A stretch of DNA of 64,000 bases from Pseudomonas sp. P8_229 (GCF_034008635.1 NZ_CP125378.1:276501-340500); one strand, 5' to 3'; numbered from the stretch's first letter, positions 26,345-35,525 are shown. A program made the numbers and translations. Notes: a model not told the origin generated them from the sequence alone.

Positions 26345-28063
26345 ATGGAATTTGAAGGCCTTGGCGATGTGCTTCGCTACATGCATGGACTGGGCTTCAA
26401 AACCCGTCCGACCAAGAATGGGGTGCGCCGTTTTCTTGGAACATTGACGTCCATCGCTGGGCCAGTTCCCATTGAATTGGCCGTGGCCGATTGGGATTTT
26501 CTTGTCTACCCGAAAATCCGGATTACAGAGAAGCCTTCTTTTCTGCCGATTCGAATGGCGCACTCAGTGGTCGGTGGCGACTTTTGCTACTTGGCTGAAG
26601 GATCTGTAGTGCTCGATCGATACAATCCGACTGGAGCAGTCGCTTTTTGCTTGCAGCAAGCCACAAGCCTTATCGACCAACTCATCAGCAACCCCGCAAA
26701 AAGCCAAGCTGACATCCAAGCAGAGTTTCAGTCCTATTGGGCAGGATCGAGCGCGGGGACACTGCTCCCAATTGGATTGTCTGAACTAACATCAGCAAAC
26801 GACACAGCTAAGGCATACAGACTGTCCCCCAAAGGGCCATTTGGCGACATCATTACCACCAGCAAAGAAGCTGCGGATCGGATCGCCCTCTCTTGGGGCG
26901 CAAGCGTCCAACCACTTGAGACACAATCTTGCTGGCTTTTCCGGACAACTACGCGACCGGACACTTCCGTAGCACTCCCATGGACAGTCAAGGAGACGTT
27001 GACTTGGCTGAAAACGTGGGACAATTCACTCTATACCGCACTGCAAAGGCGGATTGAAGCTGACACGTCGATTTTGAACTCAAGCCGAATTTATATACTG
27101 ATTGATTCGCCTGTAGGGTGGATCGGATTTGGCTTTACAGTCAACAAGCGTTACATCACCAAAGCAACTACCAAAGGGGCTGCGGGGAGCCGAAAATTTG
27201 CGGGTAAAGCATACTTTCAATATCTCCATCGAGTCGGCGGATCAGAGCAGATATTACGTCTCCTTACGACAGATCTTAGTGCGAACTTTGTACACACGCG
27301 AAACCTGTCGGGCTCACTGAAAAACGGGCTGTCCGGGCTGAAAATTGCACTACTTGGGTGTGGTTCGGTCGGAGGATATGTCGCTCAAGCATTGACGCGA
27401 CTGGGCGCTGGTACAGAAGGCGGCGTGCTCACGCTGATCGACAGTCAGTTTTTGGCGCCTGAAAACATAGGTCGACACGCTCTCGGGTTTAACGCGTTGC
27501 TCAAGCGTAAAACTCAAGCCTTGAAGGATGAGCTTGATTTGCAGTTCCCCTACAGCAACATCGAGTCTCGGCCTATCGCAATAACACCCAAACTCGATTA
27601 CTCCAGCTTCGATCTCATCATCAATGCGACCGGTGAAGAACCCCTTTCAGAAATGTTGAATGCGCTACGCATTAGCAATGAAAGGACATTTCCTCCAGTC
27701 TTGCATGCATGGATCAAGGGTAATGGCGAATGTGTTCAAGCGTTATGGACTGACTCATTGAAACACGGTTGCTTCCGCTGCTTGCGGCGGTATGACCCTG
27801 GGAACGAAATGACGGAACGATTTCCAGTGCTCAATAACGATGTGGAAAAGGGATTTCGCGCTTGCCAACACTTTACACCGTACGCAGTGTCCGCATCGCT
27901 ATCTGCTGCTGCCTTGGTCACAGACATGTTGATTGACTGGAAAAAGAATGGCAGCCCAAGCCCTAGGTTTCGAACCAGAGCAGTGGAAAACGCAGACACC
28001 CGCAAAATAAAGAACCAAGACATTACACCGCTGAGTAACTGTCCCGCATGCGCGAAGAAATAA
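26345..28063 (+). CDS. cap2: CBASS Cap2: E2-E1 ubiquitin-like ligase for the CD-NTase
   Basis: 572 residues. The N-terminal E2-like part (about 1-150) is followed by a linker and a ThiF/E1 adenylation domain with LLGCGSVGGYVAQALTRLGAG and TLIDSQFLAPENIGRH. A GCFRCL motif (the E1 cysteine region) and a terminal CPAC pair plausibly bind zinc. Cap2 forms a thioester with the C-terminal glycine of the CD-NTase and conjugates it to a target, raising cGAMP output. I chose the ATG two bases after the dncV stop (GCAGGT just upstream); a GTG at 26318 would overlap. The 3' end overlaps cap3 by 16 bp. Confidence 0.93.
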   Translation: MEFEGLGDVLRYMHGLGFKTRPTKNGVRRFLGTLTSIAGPVPIELAVADWDFLVYPKIRITEKPSFLPIRMAHSVVGGDFCYLAEGSVVLDRYNPTGAVAFCLQQATSLIDQLISNPAKSQADIQAEFQSYWAGSSAGTLLPIGLSELTSANDTAKAYRLSPKGPFGDIITTSKEAADRIALSWGASVQPLETQSCWLFRTTTRPDTSVALPWTVKETLTWLKTWDNSLYTALQRRIEADTSILNSSRIYILIDSPVGWIGFGFTVNKRYITKATTKGAAGSRKFAGKAYFQYLHRVGGSEQILRLLTTDLSANFVHTRNLSGSLKNGLSGLKIALLGCGSVGGYVAQALTRLGAGTEGGVLTLIDSQFLAPENIGRHALGFNALLKRKTQALKDELDLQFPYSNIESRPIAITPKLDYSSFDLIINATGEEPLSEMLNALRISNERTFPPVLHAWIKGNGECVQALWTDSLKHGCFRCLRRYDPGNEMTERFPVLNNDVEKGFRACQHFTPYAVSASLSAAALVTDMLIDWKKNGSPSPRFRTRAVENADTRKIKNQDITPLSNCPACAKK

Positions 28064-28521
28064 TTCTCACGGCCCCGGAGCTACAGGGGATGTACATCCT
28101 CGTCGAAAGCAATGTTCTGGACGTCATATGTGCTTATCGTCAAGACAGTAAAACGAAGCACGAAGCTGGAGGTACGCTGATGGGATATCGATCAGGTCAG
28201 CACCTTCATGTCTTGCGCGCGACAGTCCCCATGCCCCTAGATCGAAGCTCACGGGTCAGTTTTGAACGCTTGGATCCTGGTCATCAGCTTACCGTGACAA
28301 GGGCTTGGGAAGATAGCCAGGGCCGCATTGATTACCTGGGAGACTGGCATACACACCCGCAATTAAATCCATCACCTTCTTGCATCGACTACAACGAGTG
28401 GAGAAAACTCGGTTTGACCCTGAACAAACCATTGCTCTTCATAATTGTGGGGGAGCGCGAAAAGATTTTTTCAGCCTATCACGTGAATCAAAGAACAGTA
28501 CCTCTAACTCGTAGCGGATAA
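28048..28521 (+). CDS. cap3: CBASS Cap3: JAMM/JAB isopeptidase
   Basis: 157 residues with a full JAMM zinc-protease signature: Glu39 (HEAGGTLMG) and GDWHTHPQLNPSPSCID, i.e. His101, His103, Ser111 and Asp114 in the HxHx7Sx2D spacing. In type II CBASS this deconjugase cleaves the CD-NTase from its target, opposing Cap2. All catalytic residues are present, so the operon looks intact. It overlaps cap2 by 16 bp and is the last recognised CBASS gene. Confidence 0.94.
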   Translation: MREEIILTAPELQGMYILVESNVLDVICAYRQDSKTKHEAGGTLMGYRSGQHLHVLRATVPMPLDRSSRVSFERLDPGHQLTVTRAWEDSQGRIDYLGDWHTHPQLNPSPSCIDYNEWRKLGLTLNKPLLFIIVGEREKIFSAYHVNQRTVPLTRSG

Positions 28522-28622
28522 AGTTAGCCCTACCTGTTACTTGCCTTTTCTACCGCTTAGCCAGTATTTTTAATTCACTCAAAACTCCAATCAACACAAA
28601 ATACCCTAATGGAGAAAACTAA

Positions 28623-29087
28623 ATGAACACCCTGCCCCCGCCCTCAGAAGTCGCACAATCTGAAATCAATCCGACGACAAGTTTTGGCTCAGGAATGGTA
28701 AGGCTTCTCTCAATACTCTTTGACAAACCCACATACTCAGGACTATTTAAAGCCGGTACTGTTTCAATAGGAGTATATTTAATCGGAATGTCGCAAACCG
28801 CATTGACAATATACGACAAAGAAATTGACGCATACACCGAAAAGTACAAATTTGAAGCGAACACTCAGCTCGTTCTGGATCAGACAGACTGCAGAACACT
28901 TTCCAACTACCGAGCTGAATGCTTTATCGCTCAGCATAAAATAAACTCGTCTAGCGCATCATTAGAGGCACTCAAAGCTGTAACTGATGCAGCTAAAACC
29001 GCTAGCATTTTATGCTTTACTTTTTCAGTTTTTTTCTTCCTTTCTTCACCATTTGTCAGCTTTATTCACTCTAAAAAAGACTCATGA
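28623..29087 (+). CDS. Small two-TM protein downstream of CBASS
   Basis: 154 residues with hydrophobic segments at about 42-60 and 127-147 and a soluble loop containing EKYKFEANTQLVLDQTDCRTLSNYRAECF. AATGGAGAAAACTAA just before the ATG gives a good GGAG site. It starts 101 bp after cap3 in the same direction, so it may be read from the CBASS promoter or its own. It has no known family. It may be an accessory or an unrelated membrane-acting cargo protein. Confidence 0.65.
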   Translation: MNTLPPPSEVAQSEINPTTSFGSGMVRLLSILFDKPTYSGLFKAGTVSIGVYLIGMSQTALTIYDKEIDAYTEKYKFEANTQLVLDQTDCRTLSNYRAECFIAQHKINSSSASLEALKAVTDAAKTASILCFTFSVFFFLSSPFVSFIHSKKDS

Positions 29088-29536
29088 ACTCAACAATAAA
29101 TAGTCCCAGATCAACCCTGCAGAGCTGTGGCCATCATCAGGACAAGCTTCACACCAAAAGAGGCCTGTCAGGATGTCGTGGATGACTGGGAATCCATCAC
29201 CTTCGATTTAGTATCAAACCGGGCCGTGAAGATTGCCGTCAATTGGAGGTCGGCGGCAATCAATGCGACGCCTTTCGGCTCAGAACTCGCCTTCAGTTAG
29301 TTCCAAGGAGATACAGTTTGGCAACGCAATGGAGGCACGCGATACCACAGGAATTCCTGGAAAGACTGCCCTAAACAGGGGATGGGGGGATTCGATTAGC
29401 TGTTGAACACAGCATGCTAAGCATGCCGGTTTCCATAGCCACGATCGAGATATACAACTGTCATATTGCTCAGTTACGCTCGGTCGCGTAGTGGCACCAC
29501 AACCTCAATATGCCACTACCCTCCAGGAAATCGGAC
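29088..29536. other. Intergenic region without a recognisable gene
   Basis: About 450 bp of mixed composition. No frame has both a start with a ribosome-binding site and coding character. Short open pieces read like decayed coding sequence (for example around 29140-29270), but no family is recognised. I see no repeat or strong hairpin. Confidence 0.45.
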
Positions 29537-29701
29537 ATGGGTAAAATTGCGGTTGCGTTGATTGTGGTAATAGCCGTTTTGGTCTATGCGCTGGTAGAGG
29601 GGCCTCAAGCGGCTCAACCGCCTTTATTCATGGCCATTTTGGCTTGTACGGCGGCACTCGGCGCTCTGATACATATTTATGGGCCTCCCTCTACTGATTG
29701 A
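29537..29701 (+). CDS. Small membrane protein (54 aa)
   Basis: From ATG 29537 (CCAGGA nine bases upstream) a 54-residue protein reads MGKIAVALIVVIAVLVYALV then PLFMAILACTAALGALIHIYG, two short TM helices joined by a Gln/Pro-rich turn. The frame extends nine codons further up to 29510. Size and shape fit a two-helix small membrane protein; there is no partner and no known family. Confidence 0.5.
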   Translation: MGKIAVALIVVIAVLVYALVEGPQAAQPPLFMAILACTAALGALIHIYGPPSTD

Positions 29702-30025
29702 GAGAACGCCAGCAACACCTAGCTAGATGAGTCTGGCAGGTTCTACCATTGCCTCTTCACCAATCCGGTTGCAACACATCGAAGGGTGGCTTACTCGCTG
29801 CCCCGCTACCTGGCTAACCTCGCAATACCTGCCTTTCGGAACAAGCTTCTGCTCATCGCGGTAGAGGATTATCTGCAGGATCGGCACTGTTAGAGAGAGG
29901 CACACTCTTCATTCACAGAGGCAGCCGGCTGAATGTCATGGCCCCAACGTTCAGCGCTATGCCTGAGAAACCCAAAAAACCTCGGATTCCCCTCTCCCGT
30001 TCTCCGTCGTCCATCTCAGTTTGAC
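29702..30025. other. Intergenic region, nothing recognised
   Basis: About 320 bp between the small membrane protein and the 3' end of the ImmA operon. Only short frames on both strands, without start signals or motifs. Confidence 0.45.
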
Positions 30026-30427
30026 CTAATATCGAAGCGGACTCGACATATGGAAGCTTGCCAAGAGTTTCACCGTGCTGCGAGGCTTGAGCTCGGGACA
30101 TGGCAAGAGATCAACCGCCCTGACCAACGGATTATCGGGACAATCGATCAACTCCAGATCAACATCAAAAGCACTCCCCTGCCCCGTATTTGTGATGATG
30201 AAATAGCTTGTTTTAGCCAAGCTTGTGATATGCACACCCAGTTGCGGAACCGCTTTGTCCAGCTTGGCGATATCGAGTGAATCAATCTGTCTTAGGGCGA
30301 GTTCGGAAGTGATCTTGGCAAGGTCTTCCTGAACCTGGCCCAGTTTACGGCCACGAACCAAAGACACGGTGGACACCACGAGAGCGAGGAGAGACGCCAA
30401 TAGCGTCAACGTCTCATACAGGGTCAT
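30026..30427 (-). CDS. Membrane-anchored hypothetical protein, third gene of ImmA operon
   Basis: 133 residues. A single N-terminal TM helix (LYETLTLLASLLALVVSTVSLV) is followed by a basic stretch and a short coiled-coil-like segment (KLGQVQEDLAKITSELALRQID), then a soluble C-terminal domain (SYFIITNTGQGSAFDVDLELIDCPDNPL), possibly an immunoglobulin-like beta fold. It starts by ATGA overlap with the zinc-ribbon gene, so it is translationally coupled. No known family. With the peptidase and zinc ribbon it may form a three-part module. Confidence 0.65.
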   Translation of the reverse strand: MTLYETLTLLASLLALVVSTVSLVRGRKLGQVQEDLAKITSELALRQIDSLDIAKLDKAVPQLGVHITSLAKTSYFIITNTGQGSAFDVDLELIDCPDNPLVRAVDLLPCPELKPRSTVKLLASFHMSSPLRY

Positions 30428-30684
30428 TTGAACTTGCCCTTGAACATGCCTTCCAGCATTTTTTCAACCTCAGCTTTGATTTCGGGAATTACGACCTCCA
30501 TCGCCTGATCGAGTCCCACTTGGCCGATGTCGTCCAGTGGAAAAGACTGTGTGCAAGTCACGCAGGTGACCCAATCTCCGTCGGTCAAAACCTGCGGCTG
30601 TTCGAATTGAGTACCACCGCATTGTGGACATTGAATGGTGTGCTGCTCGGAAATGTTCATGTCGGTCTCCAGGTTGGATGTCAT
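30424..30684 (-). CDS. Zinc-ribbon protein, second gene of ImmA operon
   Basis: 86 residues from the ATG at 30684, which overlaps the peptidase stop as ATGA. A zinc ribbon is formed by CPQCGGTQF and VTCVTC (CxxC...CxxC), then an acidic helical tail (GLDQAMEVVIPEIKAEVEKMLEGMF). Proteins of this size with one zinc ribbon usually act as adaptors or nucleic-acid-binding subunits. Both flanking genes overlap it by 4 bp, showing tight co-expression. Confidence 0.7.
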   Translation of the reverse strand: MTSNLETDMNISEQHTIQCPQCGGTQFEQPQVLTDGDWVTCVTCTQSFPLDDIGQVGLDQAMEVVIPEIKAEVEKMLEGMFKGKFK

Positions 30685-31373
30685 GGCCACACCACCAGTC
30701 CCAGCTCTTTGATCCGAAGCGCCATCGCGCTGTCGGAGACCCGAAATTGTTTAGCCAGGGAATTCATTCTTCGGCCACCAAAGTTTTCACAGCGAGCCAA
30801 GGCAAACTCGCGATCCAGAGAGCCCTGCGAAGCATATTGCAACGAGTCAGGATCGTTGTGGTTCAGGTGGAAGGACGTCGTTTCGGTAAACTTAAAGGCG
30901 CTTTTGCATCCAAACTGCGCTTCAAAATGCGCCATCAGAAGGTTCGGCGGCATGAGAAAGCATGCGGCGAAATAATCCGCCTCTCGTTCAATGTCTGATC
31001 TATGACCGGCATTGGCAGAGCCGTCCAGTGGACGGTCACGGAGCATGATCTGACCCTCGTGCAGAATGAAGTGACCCACTTCATGAGCGCCAGTAAACCG
31101 CTGAACTTGCTCCGGGTAGGCCATCGAAATGGCAATTTTGTTGGCCTGGCGATCGATGAGTCCCGCGATGCCTGGGCCCTGGCCAGAACGCATGAATCTG
31201 GAGGATCCCAAGTTTGGAAGCATCAAGTATTCAACATCGAGCAGGTACGCTGCAGCATCGGGCTCCAGCATTTGTAGGGGCATTAGCTGTCGATCAGGCC
31301 ACAGCATTTCCTTCTGCTTCCAAATTTCCCGCTGCAGCAGAGCGACGTCTTGTTGAATACTTGATCTATTCAT
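30681..31373 (-). CDS. ImmA/IrrE-family zinc metallopeptidase
   Basis: About 230 residues from ATG 31373. The metallopeptidase motif is GAHEVGHFILHEG (HEXXH), and a downstream EREADYFAACFLMP supplies the third zinc ligand, as in ImmA/IrrE. The C-terminus (RRMNSLAKQFRVSDSAMALRIKELGLV) looks like a helix-turn-helix. Relatives cleave phage-type or XRE repressors in response to damage or infection. No XRE gene adjoins; its partners are a zinc ribbon and a membrane-anchored protein. An imperfect palindrome with a TATA-like centre lies 14 bp upstream of the start. Confidence 0.9.
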   Translation of the reverse strand: MNRSSIQQDVALLQREIWKQKEMLWPDRQLMPLQMLEPDAAAYLLDVEYLMLPNLGSSRFMRSGQGPGIAGLIDRQANKIAISMAYPEQVQRFTGAHEVGHFILHEGQIMLRDRPLDGSANAGHRSDIEREADYFAACFLMPPNLLMAHFEAQFGCKSAFKFTETTSFHLNHNDPDSLQYASQGSLDREFALARCENFGGRRMNSLAKQFRVSDSAMALRIKELGLVVWP

Positions 31374-31386
31374 GAAAGAAAACACC

Positions 31387-31424
31387 ACATGATGTGCCTT
31401 ATATAAAATTAAAGCACAACATGT
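31387..31424. promoter_or_regulatory. Inverted repeat over the promoter of the ImmA operon
   Basis: CATGATGTGC (31388-31397) and GCACAACATG (31414-31423) are reverse complements at 9 of 10 positions, flanking an AT-rich 16-bp centre containing TATATAAAATT. It lies directly upstream of the minus-strand ImmA gene, so it probably covers its promoter as an operator. Confidence 0.6.
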
Positions 31425-31789
31425 AGATTTGGCAATTTTTTGGATCCGCATTTATCAGTTTTTTATCGCGATCCGGATCATGAGTAGCGAGACGCTCTAG
31501 CTTGTGACTCAGGGCTCGGTACAAAGACGCGCAGGCAATGCCAGGGGTTTCAGCGTGACGATCACGCGGCGAGCCTCGGACTGCCATACGCCTGTATACA
31601 GGCGCTCGGCGGTTGGACGGTGGCGGGCTCTAACGCACCAAGGTGCCCTAAACAATCGCTCACACGCCCATGAGTCATGTGAACTTTGGGACTAGAGCCG
31701 GAATTGTTATAGAGGTGGACGACAGATGAAGCTATTAAATGCCTGGCAGAGCCAAAACACCCAAACCGAAAGTTAGCAGCAAGTAAGCT
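31425..31789. other. Non-coding stretch with a perfect 16-bp palindrome
   Basis: No convincing gene. CGCCTGTATACAGGCG (31589-31604) is a perfect palindrome without a T-run. Short frames on either strand lack start signals. Composition and broken frames suggest remnant DNA. Confidence 0.45.
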
Positions 31790-31990
31790 TTAAAATCTGC
31801 GGCTGCGCTTGAATGCGACGAGTGCCTCGAGCGACTGAGCGACACTCATCCCCTCTCGCTCTTTATTGATAACAAAGTCCGCATCGAACGTAGCAGGATC
31901 ACTCTCCGTAAAGTCTGGATAACCCGCTTCGGCATGCTTTCGTGCGTTATCAATTACCGATTGCAGCCCCTCACTCTCCGCGAGTGACAT
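31790..31990 (-). CDS. Small hypothetical protein (66 aa)
   Basis: Reads MSLAESEGLQSVIDNARKHA, then an acidic middle (DFTESDPATFDADFVINKE) and a basic end (EALVAFKRSRRF). An extension of 12 codons with a TTG start is open upstream. Small acidic-basic proteins downstream of RHS loci are often immunity or antitoxin pieces, but there is no recognised family here. It lies on the same strand as the RHS genes, about 390 bp past the DUF4279 gene. Confidence 0.4.
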   Translation of the reverse strand: MSLAESEGLQSVIDNARKHAEAGYPDFTESDPATFDADFVINKEREGMSVAQSLEALVAFKRSRRF

Positions 31991-32377
31991 TGTCTTTGCA
32001 CGATCCAATAGCGGTGCTCCAGTCAATGATCAGGAGCCAATCATAGAACAAGCCGATCGGAGTGGGATTACAGAAAATGGCAGGCCGAACGCAACGCGAT
32101 TGTTTGCCTCACCAGCGTGGGCAACGCGACAAACTTTGTCCAATCTTCAATCAGTGATTGAAGGCTACAATAAACACATCAAGAATGGCCGGAATCTCGA
32201 ACCCCAGCAAGCGAAGGTAGTCAACATGGCTCGCAGGAATGACCGTCCTGGATGACCCATCACGGCTCTGGATCAGTTTCATTGATATACTAACGACGTT
32301 AGCCTTATCCGGAATAGAGAAGACCATGATTAAAACCAAGAAACCTCATTAAGAATAAAATATTCTAGCCTAGACTC
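31991..32377. other. Gap downstream of the RHS/DUF4279 genes, one doubtful short frame
   Basis: About 390 bp. A minus-strand frame at 32151-32279 could encode MKLIQSRDGSSRTVIPASH... (about 43 aa), but it has no clear ribosome-binding site. It may be a remnant of an orphan immunity or RHS tail fragment. Nothing else is recognised. Confidence 0.35.
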
Positions 32378-32782
32378 TTAACCATAAATATCCAAGCTCA
32401 GATCAATACCCAACGCACCTAATCGCTCTAAGAGATTATACCTTATAACCTCCCCCGAATTCCCCGAGACATACAAACCAACAAAAAACTCAGCTTTCCC
32501 TCCTGACTCAGCTAGCTGTCGAAAACTTACTGATTTTTCTTCAAGCATACTAACTTGCTCAGAAATAAACTCACTTAGACTGCCAACACGCTTTTGACAT
32601 AGCAAGTAAGAACAAGCATTAGTCTCATAGGAACCTGATAGTTCTCGCCCACTAGGTGCTATTCTTTTTTCGCCTGAGACATGCTTCCACTTTGGAACCA
32701 TCCCAAGCTGAGTACTCGCCGAATCTGGATCAAACCTAGCTCCAGAGAGCCGAAGCGAAACAGTGAAGGAGTAAGGATTCAT
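32378..32782 (-). CDS. DUF4279 protein, probable RHS immunity protein
   Basis: 134 residues. The N-terminal strand pattern FTVSLRLSGARFDPDSASTQLGMVPKWKH and the following GEKRI...GSYETN segment match the DUF4279 family. It starts nine bases after the RHS C-terminal gene, with GGAGG well placed upstream. DUF4279 proteins commonly sit directly downstream of polymorphic toxin genes and are thought to be immunity proteins; that role is inferred here from position. It is cytosolic (no signal peptide), so it would protect against a toxin acting in the cytoplasm. Confidence 0.8.
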   Translation of the reverse strand: MNPYSFTVSLRLSGARFDPDSASTQLGMVPKWKHVSGEKRIAPSGRELSGSYETNACSYLLCQKRVGSLSEFISEQVSMLEEKSVSFRQLAESGGKAEFFVGLYVSGNSGEVIRYNLLERLGALGIDLSLDIYG

Positions 32783-32791
32783 CGCAGCCTC

Positions 32792-35500
32792 CTAAGGTAG
32801 ATAGTCTGTAATTGGGCCATTATTTACTGCATTACCATCCGAATCGCCAGTTATAACATCGCCATTAGGTGCAACACCTGTCCAGTCCTGAGGGCCCGCA
32901 AATACTCCATCCTTCACTCCGTGAAGGTCATCTTTATCAAGTCCTGGATATTTATCAATCGGAATAGTTCCAGGAGGGCAGCCTTTGGGTTTCGAGCCCT
33001 GAATAGGCTTTGCTAACATCGGCGGAGATAGCTGCTGAAGAATTATCTCTACCGCACCAACGCCCAGCACTGCGCCCCCAACGCCTACCCCCCCTCCCCC
33101 AGGGCCGTAAACAAGAGTGCTGCCAGTCGAGTTTAACCCATACGTATCTATATAGCGAAGCGGATTTGCTGCAGCATAAACATATGTATTGATACCACCT
33201 CTCAGCCCAATAAGATCACTCTCAATGTACCGACCAATACTTTGATCATAATCTCTAAAATAATTGTAGTTTAGCTGCGCTTGCTGATCATAAAACTGCC
33301 CAGGGAAACGCAGCGGAATGTGAGTCTGAACTCCATTCCCATCAACATCTTCATTCGGGAGCGCATTGCCATATGCATCACTGTTCCAGCTCCAAACAAC
33401 ACCTTGATCCGTACTGGCCAGGCGCGGAGTATTCAAGTGATCCGGATGCAGATAAATCAACTGGCCGCCATTATGAGAGCCATTCGCATAGGTGAGTTCT
33501 ACCTGCGCCAGTGGCATGCCATGCAGCCATATCCAATAGCGTGTTAAGGTTCTTTGCCCGGTCGAATTATAATTTGCCTGACCAATAAGATTTCCATCAC
33601 GACCATACAGATAGACGCTGCCATTCAGCAGGGCGCCGCTTACAGGGTCATAATTTAATTGAATGCTTCGCTGCCCCTGTGCATTATAACCGTAAGTGGC
33701 AACCTTTTGGTTGCCCGCTTGATAAACTGCATTCATTCGCCCAGATGCATCATAGGAATAATTCAGACCGTTGATGTGCTGCTGAATATTGCCAGTTGCA
33801 TCGTAGACAAGTTGAGAGCCATTAACTGTCGCCAAGCGGTTACTATCCAACGCAATAGTAGCCTCTTGTGTCTCACTGATGTTGCCAGTACCAAGGTTTA
33901 ATGTTGTGCGCAAGGTGCGATTACCAGAAGCATCCAGGACATAGTCCTTTTGCGTACTGACTGCCTGCTCACGTGTAAGGCGGTTCAAGGCATCATACTG
34001 GTATTGCACGCCTTCCCAGAGGCTGCTTTGTTGGCTAGTAATGTTGCCTACCGCATCGTAGCCATACTGATGCTGCCAAGTGCCGACGTTCTGCGTAGTG
34101 AGCTGATAATCTTGATCATACGTTCGGTTCAACGCAAAACCGTTGCCCCATGTCAATTGTTTAACCGGGCCGAACGGGACATAGCTGATGTTGCTAGCTA
34201 TTGGATAGGCATCTCCTAAAAACACTGCTGTGATAGCATTTATTTGGCCAGAACTATCACGCGCATAATTTAAAACTATGTCATCAGGATAGTTATAACT
34301 TACCAGCCGCCCTGCACTATCGTAACCATAGCTTTGACTAGTACTTACATCGAGCCCATCCAACTTCAGAACACTATCCTGAGCAATAAGCAACCCACGA
34401 CTATCATACTTATATGACACAGTACCGCTTGCATCTTGAACACCTGTAAGACGCCCGATGCCCTTATTATCCGTAGCGCTTGCATCATAGGTGTACAGTA
34501 CATCCAATTCTGGACTTGATGGATAGCGCTGCGCCGTCAGACGATTGAGGGCATCGTACTGATAGGTTGTGATCAAACCCCGAGCATCGGTTTTTTGTGT
34601 GACATTGCCACCATCATCGTAAACGTAGGTCGAAGTGCCGCTATCAGGGCTTTTCACCTGTAGGACACGACCATAACTGTCATACACATATTGTGTCGTG
34701 ACACCGCGAGGATCCACAAACTGGGTGATATTATTACCAGCGTTATAGGTTAGCGCACTGACACCACTCAAGGGATCCACCACTTGAGTTACTCGACCCA
34801 AGGCATCAAATGCCTGCGTAGTGGCATTACTCCGCGCGTCCGTCTGCTTTATACGTTGGTTGTTCAGATCGTAAGCGTAGCGCGTCGTTTGCCCACTTGC
34901 CCCAACCAGGGTAAGCAACCGCCCCAATTCGTCATATGTACGCTGCTGTAGACGAGTTAGGCCGCCACTCGCGTCCTTTACCTGCACAACCGTGCGGTTA
35001 CCCATTGCATCCAGGGTATAGGTTCGAGTTTCACCGAGAGCATTTGCAACGCTGATCAGGCGTCGTGCGTCATCATAGGAGTAAGCAAGAAAACTGCCGT
35101 CCGGTAACGTGGTACGCGTGAGGTCACCTACGGCATTGTAGCTGTACTGAGTGGTGGATCCAGCCGTGCTACTGGATGCCAACCAGCCCTGTGGGGTATA
35201 GCCTAATATCGTAACCACCCCATTGGGATCAGTCACCGACTGCGCATGCCCCTGATTATCAAAATTGGCCAATGTCACAACCTGGCCCAGCGCATTGGTG
35301 ATTGTGGTTAGATTGCCCTGGGGATCGTATGCATAGCTTGTAACATCCGATACATCCGTACGCGGCCCATCGATGCTTGCAACCTGACCAAGGCTTGTAT
35401 ACGTATAATTAATAGTATTATCAGCTGACGCAGACTGAACCATGACAAAACTTGCTAGCATCGAGATTAGAAGACTAAGCCGAAGCGCAGGACTCGACAT
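32792..35500 (-). CDS. Exported RHS-repeat protein, C-terminal half with toxin-like tail
   Basis: 902 residues. An N-terminal Sec signal peptide (LRLSLLISMLASFVMVQSASA) is followed by about 30 YD/RHS repeats and the RHS core (YFRDYDQSIGRYIESDLIGLRGG ... NPLRYIDTYGL, ending near 789). A 113-residue tail follows: a glycine-rich hydrophobic segment, then a short domain with LDKDDLHGVKDGV, GPQDWTGVAPNGDV and NNGPITDYLP. In RHS toxins the shell of repeats encloses the tail, which is cut off after the core and acts as toxin. The tail family is not certain; polymorphic toxin type 33 is a low-confidence guess. The gene begins 25 bp after the N-terminal-half gene. Confidence 0.88.
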   Translation of the reverse strand: MSSPALRLSLLISMLASFVMVQSASADNTINYTYTSLGQVASIDGPRTDVSDVTSYAYDPQGNLTTITNALGQVVTLANFDNQGHAQSVTDPNGVVTILGYTPQGWLASSSTAGSTTQYSYNAVGDLTRTTLPDGSFLAYSYDDARRLISVANALGETRTYTLDAMGNRTVVQVKDASGGLTRLQQRTYDELGRLLTLVGASGQTTRYAYDLNNQRIKQTDARSNATTQAFDALGRVTQVVDPLSGVSALTYNAGNNITQFVDPRGVTTQYVYDSYGRVLQVKSPDSGTSTYVYDDGGNVTQKTDARGLITTYQYDALNRLTAQRYPSSPELDVLYTYDASATDNKGIGRLTGVQDASGTVSYKYDSRGLLIAQDSVLKLDGLDVSTSQSYGYDSAGRLVSYNYPDDIVLNYARDSSGQINAITAVFLGDAYPIASNISYVPFGPVKQLTWGNGFALNRTYDQDYQLTTQNVGTWQHQYGYDAVGNITSQQSSLWEGVQYQYDALNRLTREQAVSTQKDYVLDASGNRTLRTTLNLGTGNISETQEATIALDSNRLATVNGSQLVYDATGNIQQHINGLNYSYDASGRMNAVYQAGNQKVATYGYNAQGQRSIQLNYDPVSGALLNGSVYLYGRDGNLIGQANYNSTGQRTLTRYWIWLHGMPLAQVELTYANGSHNGGQLIYLHPDHLNTPRLASTDQGVVWSWNSDAYGNALPNEDVDGNGVQTHIPLRFPGQFYDQQAQLNYNYFRDYDQSIGRYIESDLIGLRGGINTYVYAAANPLRYIDTYGLNSTGSTLVYGPGGGGVGVGGAVLGVGAVEIILQQLSPPMLAKPIQGSKPKGCPPGTIPIDKYPGLDKDDLHGVKDGVFAGPQDWTGVAPNGDVITGDSDGNAVNNGPITDYLP

Positions 35501-35525
35501 GACAATACCCTCATCAATATTTAAT

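Noticed and set aside
31589..31604. CGCCTGTATACAGGCG as a LexA (SOS) box
   Set aside because: LexA sites have CTGT-N8-ACAG; here the half-sites are joined without the spacer, and no start codon lies close by.
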